Source: Caulobacter sp. 32-67-35 (GTDB lineage Bacteria > Pseudomonadota > Alphaproteobacteria > Caulobacterales > Caulobacteraceae). From it: a stretch of 64,000 nucleotides of DNA. Positions 52,785 through 61,777 of this stretch are shown here, piece by piece. The notes under the pieces were generated by a model. That model was not told where the DNA came from. It saw only the letters and a list, made by a program, of their open reading frames with translations, and searched no databases. The translations under genes were made by a program, and so were the position numbers. Where the stretch lies: contig NCEV01000011.1 in assembly GCA_002280875.1 (NCBI GenBank), positions 1 to 64,000 on the forward strand, in the 5' to 3' direction. The first letter of the stretch is position 1. Each line of letters begins with the position of its first letter.

Positions 52785-54203
52785 ATGGCGCGCGAGGAGC
52801 GGGGCGTCGCGCCCAGGGTGGGGGTCACCGCCACGGCGTTTGCCGCCGACGAGATACCGCCACCCCTGTCGCAGGCGGCGGAGGGCGCCCACGTCACCTT
52901 CGGCCGATGGCAAAGAACAACAGTGGCCGCCATGCTGCTGGGCATTCTCGTTCTTGGTGTTCTGTCTCCCGATCACCTGTTCTGGGGGCTGCTTGGCGTG
53001 TTCTACAGCGTCTTCGTCGCCGGCGCCGCGATCCGGCTCGCGGCGATCCTGACGCCACACCGAAAGTGGGCCTGCCCCCCGCTGGTCGATCAGGACCTGC
53101 CGCACTACACGCTGATCGTGCCGCTTTATCGTGAAGCCGAGGTCGCCAGCGAACTGGTCGCCAATCTTGCCAGACTGGACTACCACCGCGATCGACTACA
53201 GGCGCTGATCGTCCTTGAGGCGGACGATCTGGCGACACGGTCAGCCTTCCACGCCCTGGACCTGCCCGCCTTCATCCAGGTTCTGGTCGCCCCGCCCGGC
53301 GAGCCGCGCACCAAGCCGCGGGCCTGCAACATCGCCCTGGAACTGGCCAAGGGGACGCTTGTTGTCATCTACGACGCTGAAGACGCCCCTGATCCGCTGC
53401 AACTGCGCGAAGCGGCGGCGCGGTTTGCGTCTGAACCGGCCGATCTGGCCTGCCTGCAAGCCCCGCTTCGCATCGAGACCCCGCGTCACCTGGCCTTCAT
53501 CGCCGAGCAGTTCCGGCTGGAGTACGCCGCCCTCTTCCAGGTGCTGCTGCCCGCCTATGCGCGCTGGGGCCTGCCCTTCCCGCTGGGCGGAACCAGCAAC
53601 CACTTCAAAATCGAGGCCTTGCGGGCTGTCGGCGGCTGGGACGCCTACAACGTCACCGAAGACGCCGACATCGGTTTTCGCCTGGCCTCGGCCGGATACA
53701 GGCTGGACGTGATCGAGCGCCCTACGCTCGAAACCGCGCCCACCTCGCTGGATCAATGGGGGCCGCAACGGGCGCGGTGGATCAAGGGACATCTGCAAAC
53801 GCTCTCTGTTCATGCTCGCGGCGAGACCCGAAGACAGCCTCGCGCCCTCCTGGCCTTGATCATGACCCTGGGCGTGCCCATCGCCGCCTCGAACCTTCAC
53901 GCCCCGGCCATGCTGATCGCCGGGGTGGGTGTAGCGGTGAACTGGATGGCTGATGGCGAGCTGTCGGTGACCCTCGCCGACCTCACCCTCTACATGTTCG
54001 GCTGGAGCGTTTCGGCGGCCTGCGCGGCGATCGGGCTGAGGCGGTCGGGCGAGCAGCCACGTTTCCTGCATCTCTTCGGCATGGTCGGATACTGGATGAT
54101 GTGGATCTTCGCTTCACCCCGCGCTGTCTGGCAGTTCTTTTTCGCGCCGCATCAGTGGGACAAGACCACGCATGCGCCGCGCACTGGACGGCCAACGCCC
54201 TGA
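52785..54203 (+). CDS. Glycosyltransferase family 2, membrane-bound, cellulose-synthase-like
   Basis: Protein of 472 residues. After an 85-residue region with two membrane helices (VAAMLLGILVLGVLS, LLGVFYSVFVAGAA) comes the GT2 domain: LIVPLYREAEV, DAEDAPDP (metal-binding aspartates) near 200, TEDADIGFRLA near 300, and QRARWIKGHLQT (the QxxRW motif). Further membrane helices follow. It should polymerise or transfer sugars across the inner membrane from a nucleotide sugar. The product is unknown; beta-glucan-type exopolysaccharides are possible. Purine-rich sequence precedes the ATG. It is divergent from the TetR gene. Confidence 0.87.
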   Translation: MAREERGVAPRVGVTATAFAADEIPPPLSQAAEGAHVTFGRWQRTTVAAMLLGILVLGVLSPDHLFWGLLGVFYSVFVAGAAIRLAAILTPHRKWACPPLVDQDLPHYTLIVPLYREAEVASELVANLARLDYHRDRLQALIVLEADDLATRSAFHALDLPAFIQVLVAPPGEPRTKPRACNIALELAKGTLVVIYDAEDAPDPLQLREAAARFASEPADLACLQAPLRIETPRHLAFIAEQFRLEYAALFQVLLPAYARWGLPFPLGGTSNHFKIEALRAVGGWDAYNVTEDADIGFRLASAGYRLDVIERPTLETAPTSLDQWGPQRARWIKGHLQTLSVHARGETRRQPRALLALIMTLGVPIAASNLHAPAMLIAGVGVAVNWMADGELSVTLADLTLYMFGWSVSAACAAIGLRRSGEQPRFLHLFGMVGYWMMWIFASPRAVWQFFFAPHQWDKTTHAPRTGRPTP

Positions 54204-54220
54204 AAGCGTATGGCGAGGCG

Positions 54221-55132
54221 ATGAGCCCGACGATCGCCGCCGCCCCCCTTGTCATGCGCACCACCGGCTGGAGCGACTACGCCCTGCTGGACAGCGGAAA
54301 CGGCAGGAAGCTGGAACGCTATGGCCCCTACACGGTCGTGCGCCCCGAGCCGCAATGCTTCTGGTCGCCGCGACTGCCGGCCAAGGCCTGGGACGACGCC
54401 GACGCAATCTTCGATCCCTCCGACGAGGACGAGGCCGGCCGCTGGCGCTTCAAGGGCAAGCCCATCGAGAAGTTCCCCCTGAGCTGGGGCGAGGCCAGGT
54501 TCCACGGCCAGTTCACGCCGTTCCGGCACCTGGCCTTCTTTCCCGAGCAGGCCGCCAACTGGGCCTGGCAGGACGAACGCGTGCGCGCTTTCGCCAAGGC
54601 GTCAGGTCGCCAGCCCAAGATCCTGAATCTGTTTGGCTATACGGGCGTGGCTTCACTGGTCTGCGCCGCCGCCGGCGCGGCCGTGACCCATGTGGACGCC
54701 TCCAAGAAGTCGGTCGGTTTCGCCCGCGAGAACGCCGCCTTCGCCGACCTCGCCGACAAGCCGATCCGCTGGATCGTCGAGGACGCCCGCAAGTTCGTGG
54801 CCCGCGAGGTGCGGCGCGGTAACGTCTATGACGGCATCATTCTGGACCCGCCCAAGTTTGGACGCGGCGCCGATGGCGAGGTCTGGCGCCTGTTCGAGGA
54901 CCTGACCGAACTCACCGCCAATTGCGCGCAACTGCTCAGCGACGACGCCGCGTTCCTGCTGATGAACGCCTATGCCGCCCGGGTCTCGGGCGCGGCGATG
55001 TCGGGCCTGCTGGCCCAGGTGCTGGAGGGCCGCAGCGGCGTCATCGACTGGGGCGAGCTGTCCCTGGTCGAGGAAAAGGGCGACCGCCAGATCGGCCTGT
55101 CGTTCTTCGCGCGCTGGTCTTCGGAAGGGTGA
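54221..55132 (+). CDS. Class I SAM-dependent methyltransferase (RlmI/RlmK-like)
   Basis: Protein of 303 residues. The SAM-binding motif ILNLFGYTGVASLVCAAAGA lies near residue 135, THVDASKKSVGFAREN follows, and the catalytic region is YDGIILDPPKFGRG (DPPKF). This arrangement is typical of m5C/m2G rRNA methyltransferases of the RlmI/RlmK branch; the N-terminal part lacks an obvious PUA domain. I chose the ATG at 54221 with GCGAGG upstream over the frame from 54101, which overlaps the GT2 gene. It ends five bases before the next RNA methyltransferase, forming a small RNA-modification operon. Confidence 0.85.
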   Translation: MSPTIAAAPLVMRTTGWSDYALLDSGNGRKLERYGPYTVVRPEPQCFWSPRLPAKAWDDADAIFDPSDEDEAGRWRFKGKPIEKFPLSWGEARFHGQFTPFRHLAFFPEQAANWAWQDERVRAFAKASGRQPKILNLFGYTGVASLVCAAAGAAVTHVDASKKSVGFARENAAFADLADKPIRWIVEDARKFVAREVRRGNVYDGIILDPPKFGRGADGEVWRLFEDLTELTANCAQLLSDDAAFLLMNAYAARVSGAAMSGLLAQVLEGRSGVIDWGELSLVEEKGDRQIGLSFFARWSSEG

Positions 55133-55137
55133 AACAG

Positions 55138-55941
55138 ATGAACACCCCCAACCAGGCCAAGACCGTCACCTCGCTGTCGAACAACACCGTCAAGGCGGTC
55201 CGCGCCCTGCACATGCGCAAGGAGCGCGAGGAGAGCGGCCTGTTCCTGGCCGAGGGCCTGAAGATCGTCATCGAGGCGATCGACTGCGGCCATGCGCCCA
55301 AGATCATCATGTATGGCCGTGACGCCGCCGACCATCCGATGTTGCAAAAAGCCTCGCAGGCCTGCCTGAAGGCGGGCGGCGAAGTCATTGAGGTCAATCG
55401 GGAAATCCTCGAGAAGGTCTCTCGCCGCGATAACCCCCAGGCCGTAGTCGGGGTGTTCCGCCAGGTGTTCACGCCGCTGGACGCCATCGTGCCGCAAAGC
55501 GCCCCGTGCTGGGTGGCGATGCAGGCTGTGCGCGACCCCGGCAATCTGGGCACCGTTATCCGCACCGCCGACGCGGCCGGCTGCGGCGGGGTGATCCTGG
55601 TGGGCGACTGCGTCGATCCCTATTCGGTGGAAGGCGTGCGGGCGACCATGGGCTCGATCTTCGCGGTCAAGATCGCCAAGGCCACGATCCCGGAATTCCT
55701 GGCCTGGCGCGAGACCTGGCCTGGCTCAGTGGTCGGCACCCTGCTGACCGCCACGGTCGACCACAAGAGCGCCGACTATGTGAAGCCGTCGCTGATCCTG
55801 ATGGGCAATGAGCAACAGGGCCTGCCGCCGGAGCTGGCGGCGACTTGCGACGTGAACGTGAAGATCCCGATGCGGGGACGGGCCGACAGCCTGAACCTGT
55901 CGGTAGCCACAGGGATCATGATCTACACGGTGACGGGTTAA
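55138..55941 (+). CDS. TrmH/SpoU-family RNA methyltransferase
   Basis: Protein of 267 residues. The N-terminal substrate domain (KAVRALHMRKEREESGLFLA) is followed by the SPOUT knot domain with VRDPGNLGTVIRTADAAG, PYSVEGVRATMGSIF, LILMGNEQQGLPPEL and the closing IPMRGRADSLNLSVATGI. It 2'-O-methylates a ribose in rRNA or tRNA; RlmB-like function is plausible but unproven. GGAAGGG lies upstream of the ATG at 55138. It converges with hrpB, with a four-base overlap. Confidence 0.9.
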   Translation: MNTPNQAKTVTSLSNNTVKAVRALHMRKEREESGLFLAEGLKIVIEAIDCGHAPKIIMYGRDAADHPMLQKASQACLKAGGEVIEVNREILEKVSRRDNPQAVVGVFRQVFTPLDAIVPQSAPCWVAMQAVRDPGNLGTVIRTADAAGCGGVILVGDCVDPYSVEGVRATMGSIFAVKIAKATIPEFLAWRETWPGSVVGTLLTATVDHKSADYVKPSLILMGNEQQGLPPELAATCDVNVKIPMRGRADSLNLSVATGIMIYTVTG

Positions 55942-56891
55942 GTCCCTCTGGGCTTGGCCCGCGTCGTCGGCGCGGCGGCTGCCGGGTCATCCGGCCAGAT
56001 GTGCCGGGGATAGCGCCCCTTCATCTCGACCTTCACCTCGCGCCACGAGCCCTTCCAGAACCCCGGCAGATCCCGCGTGATCTGGATCGGCTTGTGACCC
56101 GGCGACAGCAGCGACAGCACCAGCGGGATCTTGCCGCCCGCGATGCTGGGATGCTCGGTCAGGCCAAACAGTTCTTGGACCCGAATGTCGATGCGCGGCC
56201 CGGCCTCGGCGGCGTAGTCGATAGCGACGGTGGTGCCGGTCGGGGCCTTGAAGCGGGCCGGCAGGGCCGCGTCGATCTTCTGCTGGGCGTCCCACGGGAT
56301 CAGCGAGCGGATCGCGCCATCCAGCGTGTTCTCGTCCAGGGCCGACAGGGACGAGCGGCCATGTAGCAAGGGCTCCAGCCACTGATCCAGCCGCTCCAGC
56401 AAAGCGGCGTCCGACAGGTCGGGCCAGACGTCGCCGTCCAGGCCGCGCAGGAAGGCGACGCGGTCGCGCAGCCCCTGAACGCCATCGCCCAGCCGCAGCG
56501 CCGATAGCCCCTCCACTCGAACCTGAGCCAGCAAGGCGCTGGCGATCAGCGCCGGGTCGGGCTTGTCGATCAGCCGCTCCTCAAGCACCAGCTTGCCGAG
56601 GCGCAGCAGCCGCTTGGCGCGGACCTTGCCGCCGGGGCCGGTTTCCAGTCGGTCCTCGGCGGTGAGGCGATCGGCGAAGGCCTCGCGTAGGGCGACTTCG
56701 TCGACGGCGGCGGCCAGCAGGATGCGGTCGCGGGCCTCGCCGCCGCCCAGTTCGCCCACGGCCAGCCAGGTCTCACGGGCCAGAGGATCGGTCGGCTCCA
56801 TATAGACGCCGCGCCCGCCGGCCAGCTGGAACTCGCCCGGCTTGCCGCGCGCCCGGGCCACGCGCTCGGGATAGGCCTCGGCCAGCATCAC
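55938..56891 (-). pseudogene. hrpB: HrpB-type ATP-dependent helicase, C-terminal fragment
   Basis: The 317-residue frame starts GTG-ATG and reads MLAEAYPERVARARGKPGEF, then LAGGRGVYMEP, the DUF1605-like/HrpB C-terminal region, through LLHGRSSLSALDE, FGLTEHPSIAGG and the HrpB ending PVQITRDLPGFWKGSW-like block (here KPIQITRDLPGFWKGSWREV). In intact HrpB this follows the helicase part in one chain. Here it overlaps the stop of the upstream fragment in a different frame (GTGA), and about 30 linker residues expected between DRSPRA and the LALAYPDRVA-type block are missing. Confidence 0.8.
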
Positions 56892-58306
56892 TTGGCCCGG
56901 GGGGAGCGGTCACGGCCGAGGTTCTCCAGTCGCCGGCGAAGATCCGTCTCGCGACCGCCAAGGCCCTGCTCGGTCAGCAGGGCGGCGACTTCCGCCCCAC
57001 GCCGCGCCTGCCCCGACGCGGCGGCGCGGACCACCATGTGGGCGATGCGCGGCGGCAGCGGCATCTCGGCCAGGGCCTTGCCATGGGTGGTGAGGTCGCC
57101 ATGGTCGTCGAGAGCCTGAATCCGCTGCAGCAATGATCGCGCCTCGCCATAGGCGGCGGCGGGCGGCGGATCCATGAAGCATAGTCCCGTAGCGTCACGC
57201 GCGCCCCAGCGGGCCAGGTCCAGCGCCAGGCGCGACAGGTCGGCCTCCAGGATTTCCGGACGCGCGAAGGCCGGCAGCGACCGTGTCTCGGCCTCGTCCC
57301 ACAGGCAATAGCAGACGCCGGGCTCGGTGCGCCCTGCCCGGCCCCGGCGCTGGTCGGCAGCGGCGCGGCTGACGCGGACGGTGTCGAGCCGAGTGATGCC
57401 GCTGGCCGGATCGTAGCGCGGCACGCGGGCCAGGCCGCAGTCGATCACCACGCGCACACCCTGGATCGTCAGGCTGGTCTCGGCGATGGAGGTCGCCAGC
57501 ACCACCTTTCGGCGTCCCGGCGCGGCCGGCGCGATGGCGCGGTCCTGGACGGCCGGTTCCAGAGCCCCGTAAAGCGGAGCCAGGTCCACATCGGGCCGGC
57601 GCAGGCGCTCGGAGAGCCAGCGCTCGACCCGGCGAATCTCGCCCTGGCCCGGCAGGAAGACCAGCAAGCTGCCGGTTTCCTCGGCCAGGGCCCGCTCCAC
57701 GGCCCGGCCGACGCGCTCTTCAAGGCGCAGGCGATCGTCGCGGCCCAGATGGCGTGTATCGACCGGGAACATCCGGCCATGGCTTTCGATCACCGGGGCA
57801 TCGCCCAGAAGCGACGATACCCTCGCACCGTCCAGCGTGGCCGACATCACCAGCAGGCGCAGGTCATCGCGCAACAGTCCCTGGACGTCACGGGCGAACG
57901 CCAGGCCAAGGTCCGCGTCCAGGCTGCGCTCGTGAAATTCATCAAACAGGACTGCCGCCACGCTCTCCAGTCCCGGATCATCGAGAATCATCCGGGTAAA
58001 GACGCCCTCGGTCACCACCTCGATGCGGGTGCGGGCCGACACCTTCGACTGCAATCGCACGCGAAAGCCCACGGTTTCACCAACCGCCTCGCCCAAAGTG
58101 GAGGCCATGCGCGTCGCCGCAGCGCGGGCGGCCAGCCGGCGGGGTTCCAGCACGATGATCTTGCGGCCCTCGACCCAGGGTTCCCCCAACAGGGCCAAGG
58201 GGACGGCCGTGGTCTTGCCCGCGCCGGGCGGGGCAACCAGCACCGTCGCATGGGAAGCGAGCATCGCCGCTTTCAATGCGGGCAGGACATTCTCGATCGG
58301 CAGCAT
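56888..58306 (-). pseudogene. hrpB: HrpB-type ATP-dependent helicase, N-terminal helicase part
   Basis: The 472-residue frame has Walker A VAPPGAGKTTAVPLALL at residues 23-39, the DEFHERSLDADLG motif (DEFH), SATLDG, a helicase C domain with SIAETSLTIQGVR, and QRRGRAGRTEPGVCY. This is a DExH helicase of the HrpB group, whose cellular role in most bacteria is unclear. It ends DRSPRAK then TGA, where relatives continue. I start at the ATG at 58306, which gives the family N-terminus MLPIENVLPALKAA; an in-frame ATG at 58336 is possible. Together with the downstream fragment it makes a near full-length HrpB broken at one point. Confidence 0.83.
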
Positions 58307-58436
58307 CACGGGGAGGCATAGACCCTCAAACCGCATCCGTCACCGCAAGGCGTTGCGCGACGGCCTCGGTCTGACTAACGTCCCGGCCCAATGCCTGACT
58401 AGCGGGGGTTCGCTGGTCGTTGGGGAAAAGAAACAC

Positions 58437-60065
58437 ATGGCCGGAAACAGGCTGTTCCTGAAGAAGTCGATCGCGAGCATCCAGAAGGAAGCCGCCCACA
58501 GCCAGCTGAAACGTACGCTGGGTCCTATCAACCTGATGAGCCTGGGTATCGGCGCGATCATCGGCGCGGGCATCTTCGTGCTCACCGGCCAGGTGGCCTC
58601 GGCCAATGCCGGCCCGGCGATCATGCTGTCGTTCATCGTCGCCGGCATCGCCTGCGGCCTGGCCGGCCTCTGCTATGCTGAGCTGGCCTCGACCATGCCG
58701 GTCTCGGGCTCGGCCTATACCTATGCCTATGGCACCCTGGGCGAGGTCTTCGCCTGGATCATGGGCTGGCTGCTGGTTCTGGAATACGGCGTCGCCGCCT
58801 CGACCGTCGCGGTCGGCTGGTCGGGCTACGTCGTCAGCACCCTGCATGCCCTTGGCGTGAACTTCCCGACGATCATGGTCGCCGGCAACGAGGCCCCGAT
58901 GTGGGCCACCCCGCTGATCCAGGCGGTCGCCACGCCGGGTGGCGGCACCACCTTCGCCCTGACCGGCACCCTGAACATCGTGGCCGCCATCGGTATCGCC
59001 ATGGTCTCGGCCCTGCTGGTGCTGGGCGTCAGCGAGTCGGCCAACGTCAACAACGCCATCGTCGTGGTGAAGGTGATCGTGCTGCTGGTGTTCATCGCCG
59101 TCGGCATTCAGTACATCAATCCGGCCAACTGGAGCCCCTTCATCCCCGAGCCGACCGGTCAGCCCGGCGAGTTCGGTGTCAGCGGCATCTTCCGCGGCGC
59201 GGCGATCATCTTCTTTGCCTATGTCGGTTTTGAAGCGGTCTCGACCGCCGCCGCCGAGGCCAAGAACCCCTCTAGGGACGTGCCGATCGGCATCCTGGGC
59301 GCGCTGGTAGTCTGCACCCTGATCTACATGGCCGTCGCGGCCGTGATGACCGGCGTCGTGCCCTACAAGGAACTGGCCAGCCCGGCTCCCATCGCCGTCG
59401 CCATCGACCGCATGGCCCTGGAATGGGCTGATGTTCCCTACGCCGCCGCTGAAGGCGGCAAGCTGAACCTGATCAGCTTCGCCATCAAGATCGGCGCGAT
59501 CACCGGCCTGTCCTCGGTCATGCTGGTGCTGTGCTACGGCCAGACGCGGATCTTCTACACCATGGCCCGCGACGGCCTGCTGCCGAAGGTCTTCGCCGAG
59601 ATCCACCCCAAGTTCCGCACGCCGTGGCTGGGCACGATCCTGCTGGGCGTCGTCATCGCCATCGCCGCCTCGTTCCTCCCGATCAGCCTGCTGGGCGATC
59701 TGGTGTCGCTGGGCACCGCCGTGGCCTTCTCGATCGTCTGTCTGTCGGTGATCTATCTGCGCATCAAGCACCCTGACCTGCCGCGTCCGTTCAAGGTGCC
59801 GGGCGGGATCTTCACCGCCGTTCTGGGCATCCTCGCCTGCCTGTTCCTGGCCTTCCAGAACTTCCAGCCGATGATCGTTCACGCCATGAACGACAACCCC
59901 CTGCCGCTGATGATCCTGGCCGGCTATGCGGCTGTCGGCGCGCTGATCTACATCGCCTACGGCTTCTGGCACTCGAAGCTGGCCAAGGGCATCGACATCA
60001 CGGAAGACACCGACCTGAACTCCCCCGCCGAGGCCATGGGCCGCGGTGTGGACGACGTGAAGTAA
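58437..60065 (+). CDS. Amino acid permease (APC superfamily, cationic amino acid type)
   Basis: Protein of 542 residues with about 12-14 membrane helices. The substrate-site motif GIGAIIGAGIFVLTG lies near residue 38, followed by GPAIMLSFIVAGIACGLAGL and CYAELASTMPVSGSAYTYAY, all typical of the YfnA/CAT-like branch. FFAYVGFEAVSTAAAEAKNP is the central signature. It imports amino acids with protons. GGGGA lies upstream of the ATG at 58437; a longer frame from 58023 runs over the hrpB promoter region and is not coding. A strong terminator follows at 60092. Confidence 0.92.
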   Translation: MAGNRLFLKKSIASIQKEAAHSQLKRTLGPINLMSLGIGAIIGAGIFVLTGQVASANAGPAIMLSFIVAGIACGLAGLCYAELASTMPVSGSAYTYAYGTLGEVFAWIMGWLLVLEYGVAASTVAVGWSGYVVSTLHALGVNFPTIMVAGNEAPMWATPLIQAVATPGGGTTFALTGTLNIVAAIGIAMVSALLVLGVSESANVNNAIVVVKVIVLLVFIAVGIQYINPANWSPFIPEPTGQPGEFGVSGIFRGAAIIFFAYVGFEAVSTAAAEAKNPSRDVPIGILGALVVCTLIYMAVAAVMTGVVPYKELASPAPIAVAIDRMALEWADVPYAAAEGGKLNLISFAIKIGAITGLSSVMLVLCYGQTRIFYTMARDGLLPKVFAEIHPKFRTPWLGTILLGVVIAIAASFLPISLLGDLVSLGTAVAFSIVCLSVIYLRIKHPDLPRPFKVPGGIFTAVLGILACLFLAFQNFQPMIVHAMNDNPLPLMILAGYAAVGALIYIAYGFWHSKLAKGIDITEDTDLNSPAEAMGRGVDDVK

Positions 60066-60091
60066 TCAAACCTTCTCCATCGAAATCGATC

Positions 60092-60126
60092 GAAGGCCCG
60101 GGAGCGATCCCGGGCCTTCTTTCTTG
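60092..60126 (+). terminator. Rho-independent terminator of the amino acid permease gene
   Basis: GAAGGCCCGGGA pairs perfectly with TCCCGGGCCTTC around GCGA, and TTTCTT follows. It begins 27 bases after the stop codon. Confidence 0.9.
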
Positions 60127-60168
60127 CGCGCTCGCCAGCGCCTATGCTGGGCCTGACAAGGAGATCCC

Positions 60169-60888
60169 GTGAGCCAAGTCCCGCCTCCCATCCGCGCCGT
60201 CATCGCGCCGGTCACGCCGCTGCAGCAGAACTGCACCATCGTCTGGTGCGCCAAGACGCTGAAGGCCGCCGTCATCGATCCAGGCGGCGAGGTGCCGCGC
60301 CTGATGAAGGCGATCGCCGACCAGGGCCTGACGCTGGAGAAGATCTGGATCACCCACGGCCACATGGACCACGCCGGCGGCGCGGCCGAACTGAAGCGCC
60401 TGACCGGGGTTCCGATCGAGGGGCCGCATAAGGACGACCAGTTCTGGATCGACCAGATCCAGATGTCCGGCGAGATGTACGGCATCCCCGAAGCCCGCAG
60501 CTTCGTCACCGACCGCTGGCTCGACGACGGCGACGTGGTCACCCTGGGCGAGACGCAGTTCGAGGTCCTGCATTGCCCAGGCCATACGCCAGGTCATGTG
60601 ATCTTCTTCCACCGCGAGGCGCGTTTTGCCCAGGTCGGCGACGTCCTGTTCCAGGGCTCCATAGGCCGCACCGACTTCCCGCGCGGCAATCACCAGGACC
60701 TGCTGGATTCGATCACCCAGAAGCTTTGGCCCCTGGGCGGCGATGTGCGCTTTGTGCCGGGTCACGGCCCGATGTCCAGCTTCGCAGCCGAACGGCGCAG
60801 CAATCCCTATGTCAGCGACCTGGCGATCGAGGCCCAGAACATTCAGGGCCCCGACTATGCGATCCCGAAGAACACCTCGCCTGGCTGA
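60169..60888 (+). CDS. MBL-fold metallohydrolase (glyoxalase II-like)
   Basis: Protein of 239 residues. The metal-binding THGHMDHAGG motif lies near residue 62, followed by HCPGHTPGHVIF and the later GDVLFQGSIGRTDFPRGN and PGHGPMSSFAAE blocks. This is the small hydroxyacylglutathione hydrolase-like subgroup (YcbL type), active on thioesters in the cytoplasm. The GTG start has AAGGAG seven to eight bases upstream. It is monocistronic: a terminator precedes it and a palindromic hairpin follows it. Confidence 0.9.
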   Translation: MSQVPPPIRAVIAPVTPLQQNCTIVWCAKTLKAAVIDPGGEVPRLMKAIADQGLTLEKIWITHGHMDHAGGAAELKRLTGVPIEGPHKDDQFWIDQIQMSGEMYGIPEARSFVTDRWLDDGDVVTLGETQFEVLHCPGHTPGHVIFFHREARFAQVGDVLFQGSIGRTDFPRGNHQDLLDSITQKLWPLGGDVRFVPGHGPMSSFAAERRSNPYVSDLAIEAQNIQGPDYAIPKNTSPG

Positions 60889-60909
60889 GGGCCAGGGAAA
60901 GGACGAAAG

Positions 60910-60939
60910 CCTCAAGTTCCCAAGGCCTTGGGCTTGAGG
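60910..60939 (+). terminator. Palindromic hairpin after the MBL hydrolase gene
   Basis: CCTCAAG pairs with CTTGAGG and, inside, CCCAAGG with CCTTGGG, leaving only two unpaired bases (TT). It lies 22 bases after the stop codon and has no T run. It probably acts as a transcript end or stabiliser. Confidence 0.55.
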
Positions 60940-61012
60940 ACCGCACCATCGGGTTACCGGGCTGTTTCAGGTGTGAAATCTGGAAGTCACGGGGATATGA
61001 CAGGAGCGTCTC

Positions 61013-61777
61013 ATGGAGACCATCCCGCAGAATGGCCCCACGGCCGATCCGGAGACCCCGCGCAGCGCAGCGTCGCGGATTCTCATCGTCGATGACGATC
61101 CTGGCATTCGCGATGTTGTGTCCGAATTCCTGGGACGCCATGGCTATGCGGTGGACACCGCTTCGGATGCCCGCACCATGGAGCAGGTCCTGGCCCGCGG
61201 ACCGGTCGATCTGATCGTGCTCGACGTCATGCTGCCCGGAGAGGACGGCCTGGCCATCTGCCGCCGGCTGTCGGCGCAGGACGGCCCGGCTATCATCATG
61301 CTGTCGGCCATGGGCGAGGAGACCGACCGCATTGTCGGGCTCGAACTCGGCGCCGACGACTATCTGCCCAAGCCCTGCAACCCGCGCGAACTCCTGGCCC
61401 GCATCCGCGCCGTGCTGCGCCGGCGGCAGGAGCCGCGCAGCAGCGATGATGGCATGGGCGCGGCTTGTGAATTCGCCGGCTGGCGGCTCGATCTGGTGCG
61501 CCGCGAGCTGCGCTCGCCCCAGTCCGTGGTGGTGAACCTGTCCAGCGGCGAGTTCTCGCTGCTGCGCGCCTTCGTCGAGCGCCCCCAAAGGGTGCTGACC
61601 CGCGATCAATTGCTGGATCTTGCCCGCGGCCGCGATTCCGACGCCTATGACCGCGCCATCGACGTGCAGATCAGCCGGCTGCGCCGCAAGCTGGATGATG
61701 GCGGCGGCGGCGAACTGATCCGCACCATTCGCAGCGAAGGCTACATGTTTACCGCCAAGGTCATTCGCACCCCATGA
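61013..61777 (+). CDS. Response regulator, OmpR/PhoB family
   Basis: Protein of 254 residues. The receiver domain has the acidic pocket ILIVDDDPG, the phosphoacceptor aspartate in LIVLDVMLPGEDG near residue 68, and the conserved lysine in YLPKPCNPRE. The C-terminal winged helix (about 150-250) contains LSSGEFSLLRAFVERPQRVL and DVQISRLRRKLDDG. It is a transcription factor driven by the kinase that follows, whose ATG overlaps its stop (ATGA). AGGAG precedes the ATG. The target genes are unknown. Confidence 0.95.
   Translation: METIPQNGPTADPETPRSAASRILIVDDDPGIRDVVSEFLGRHGYAVDTASDARTMEQVLARGPVDLIVLDVMLPGEDGLAICRRLSAQDGPAIIMLSAMGEETDRIVGLELGADDYLPKPCNPRELLARIRAVLRRRQEPRSSDDGMGAACEFAGWRLDLVRRELRSPQSVVVNLSSGEFSLLRAFVERPQRVLTRDQLLDLARGRDSDAYDRAIDVQISRLRRKLDDGGGGELIRTIRSEGYMFTAKVIRTP

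Noticed and set aside
58326..59972. A 548-codon minus-strand frame opposite the amino acid permease
   Set aside because: It is rich in Asp, Gly, His and Gln, as expected from the complement of a membrane-protein gene, and shows no domain.
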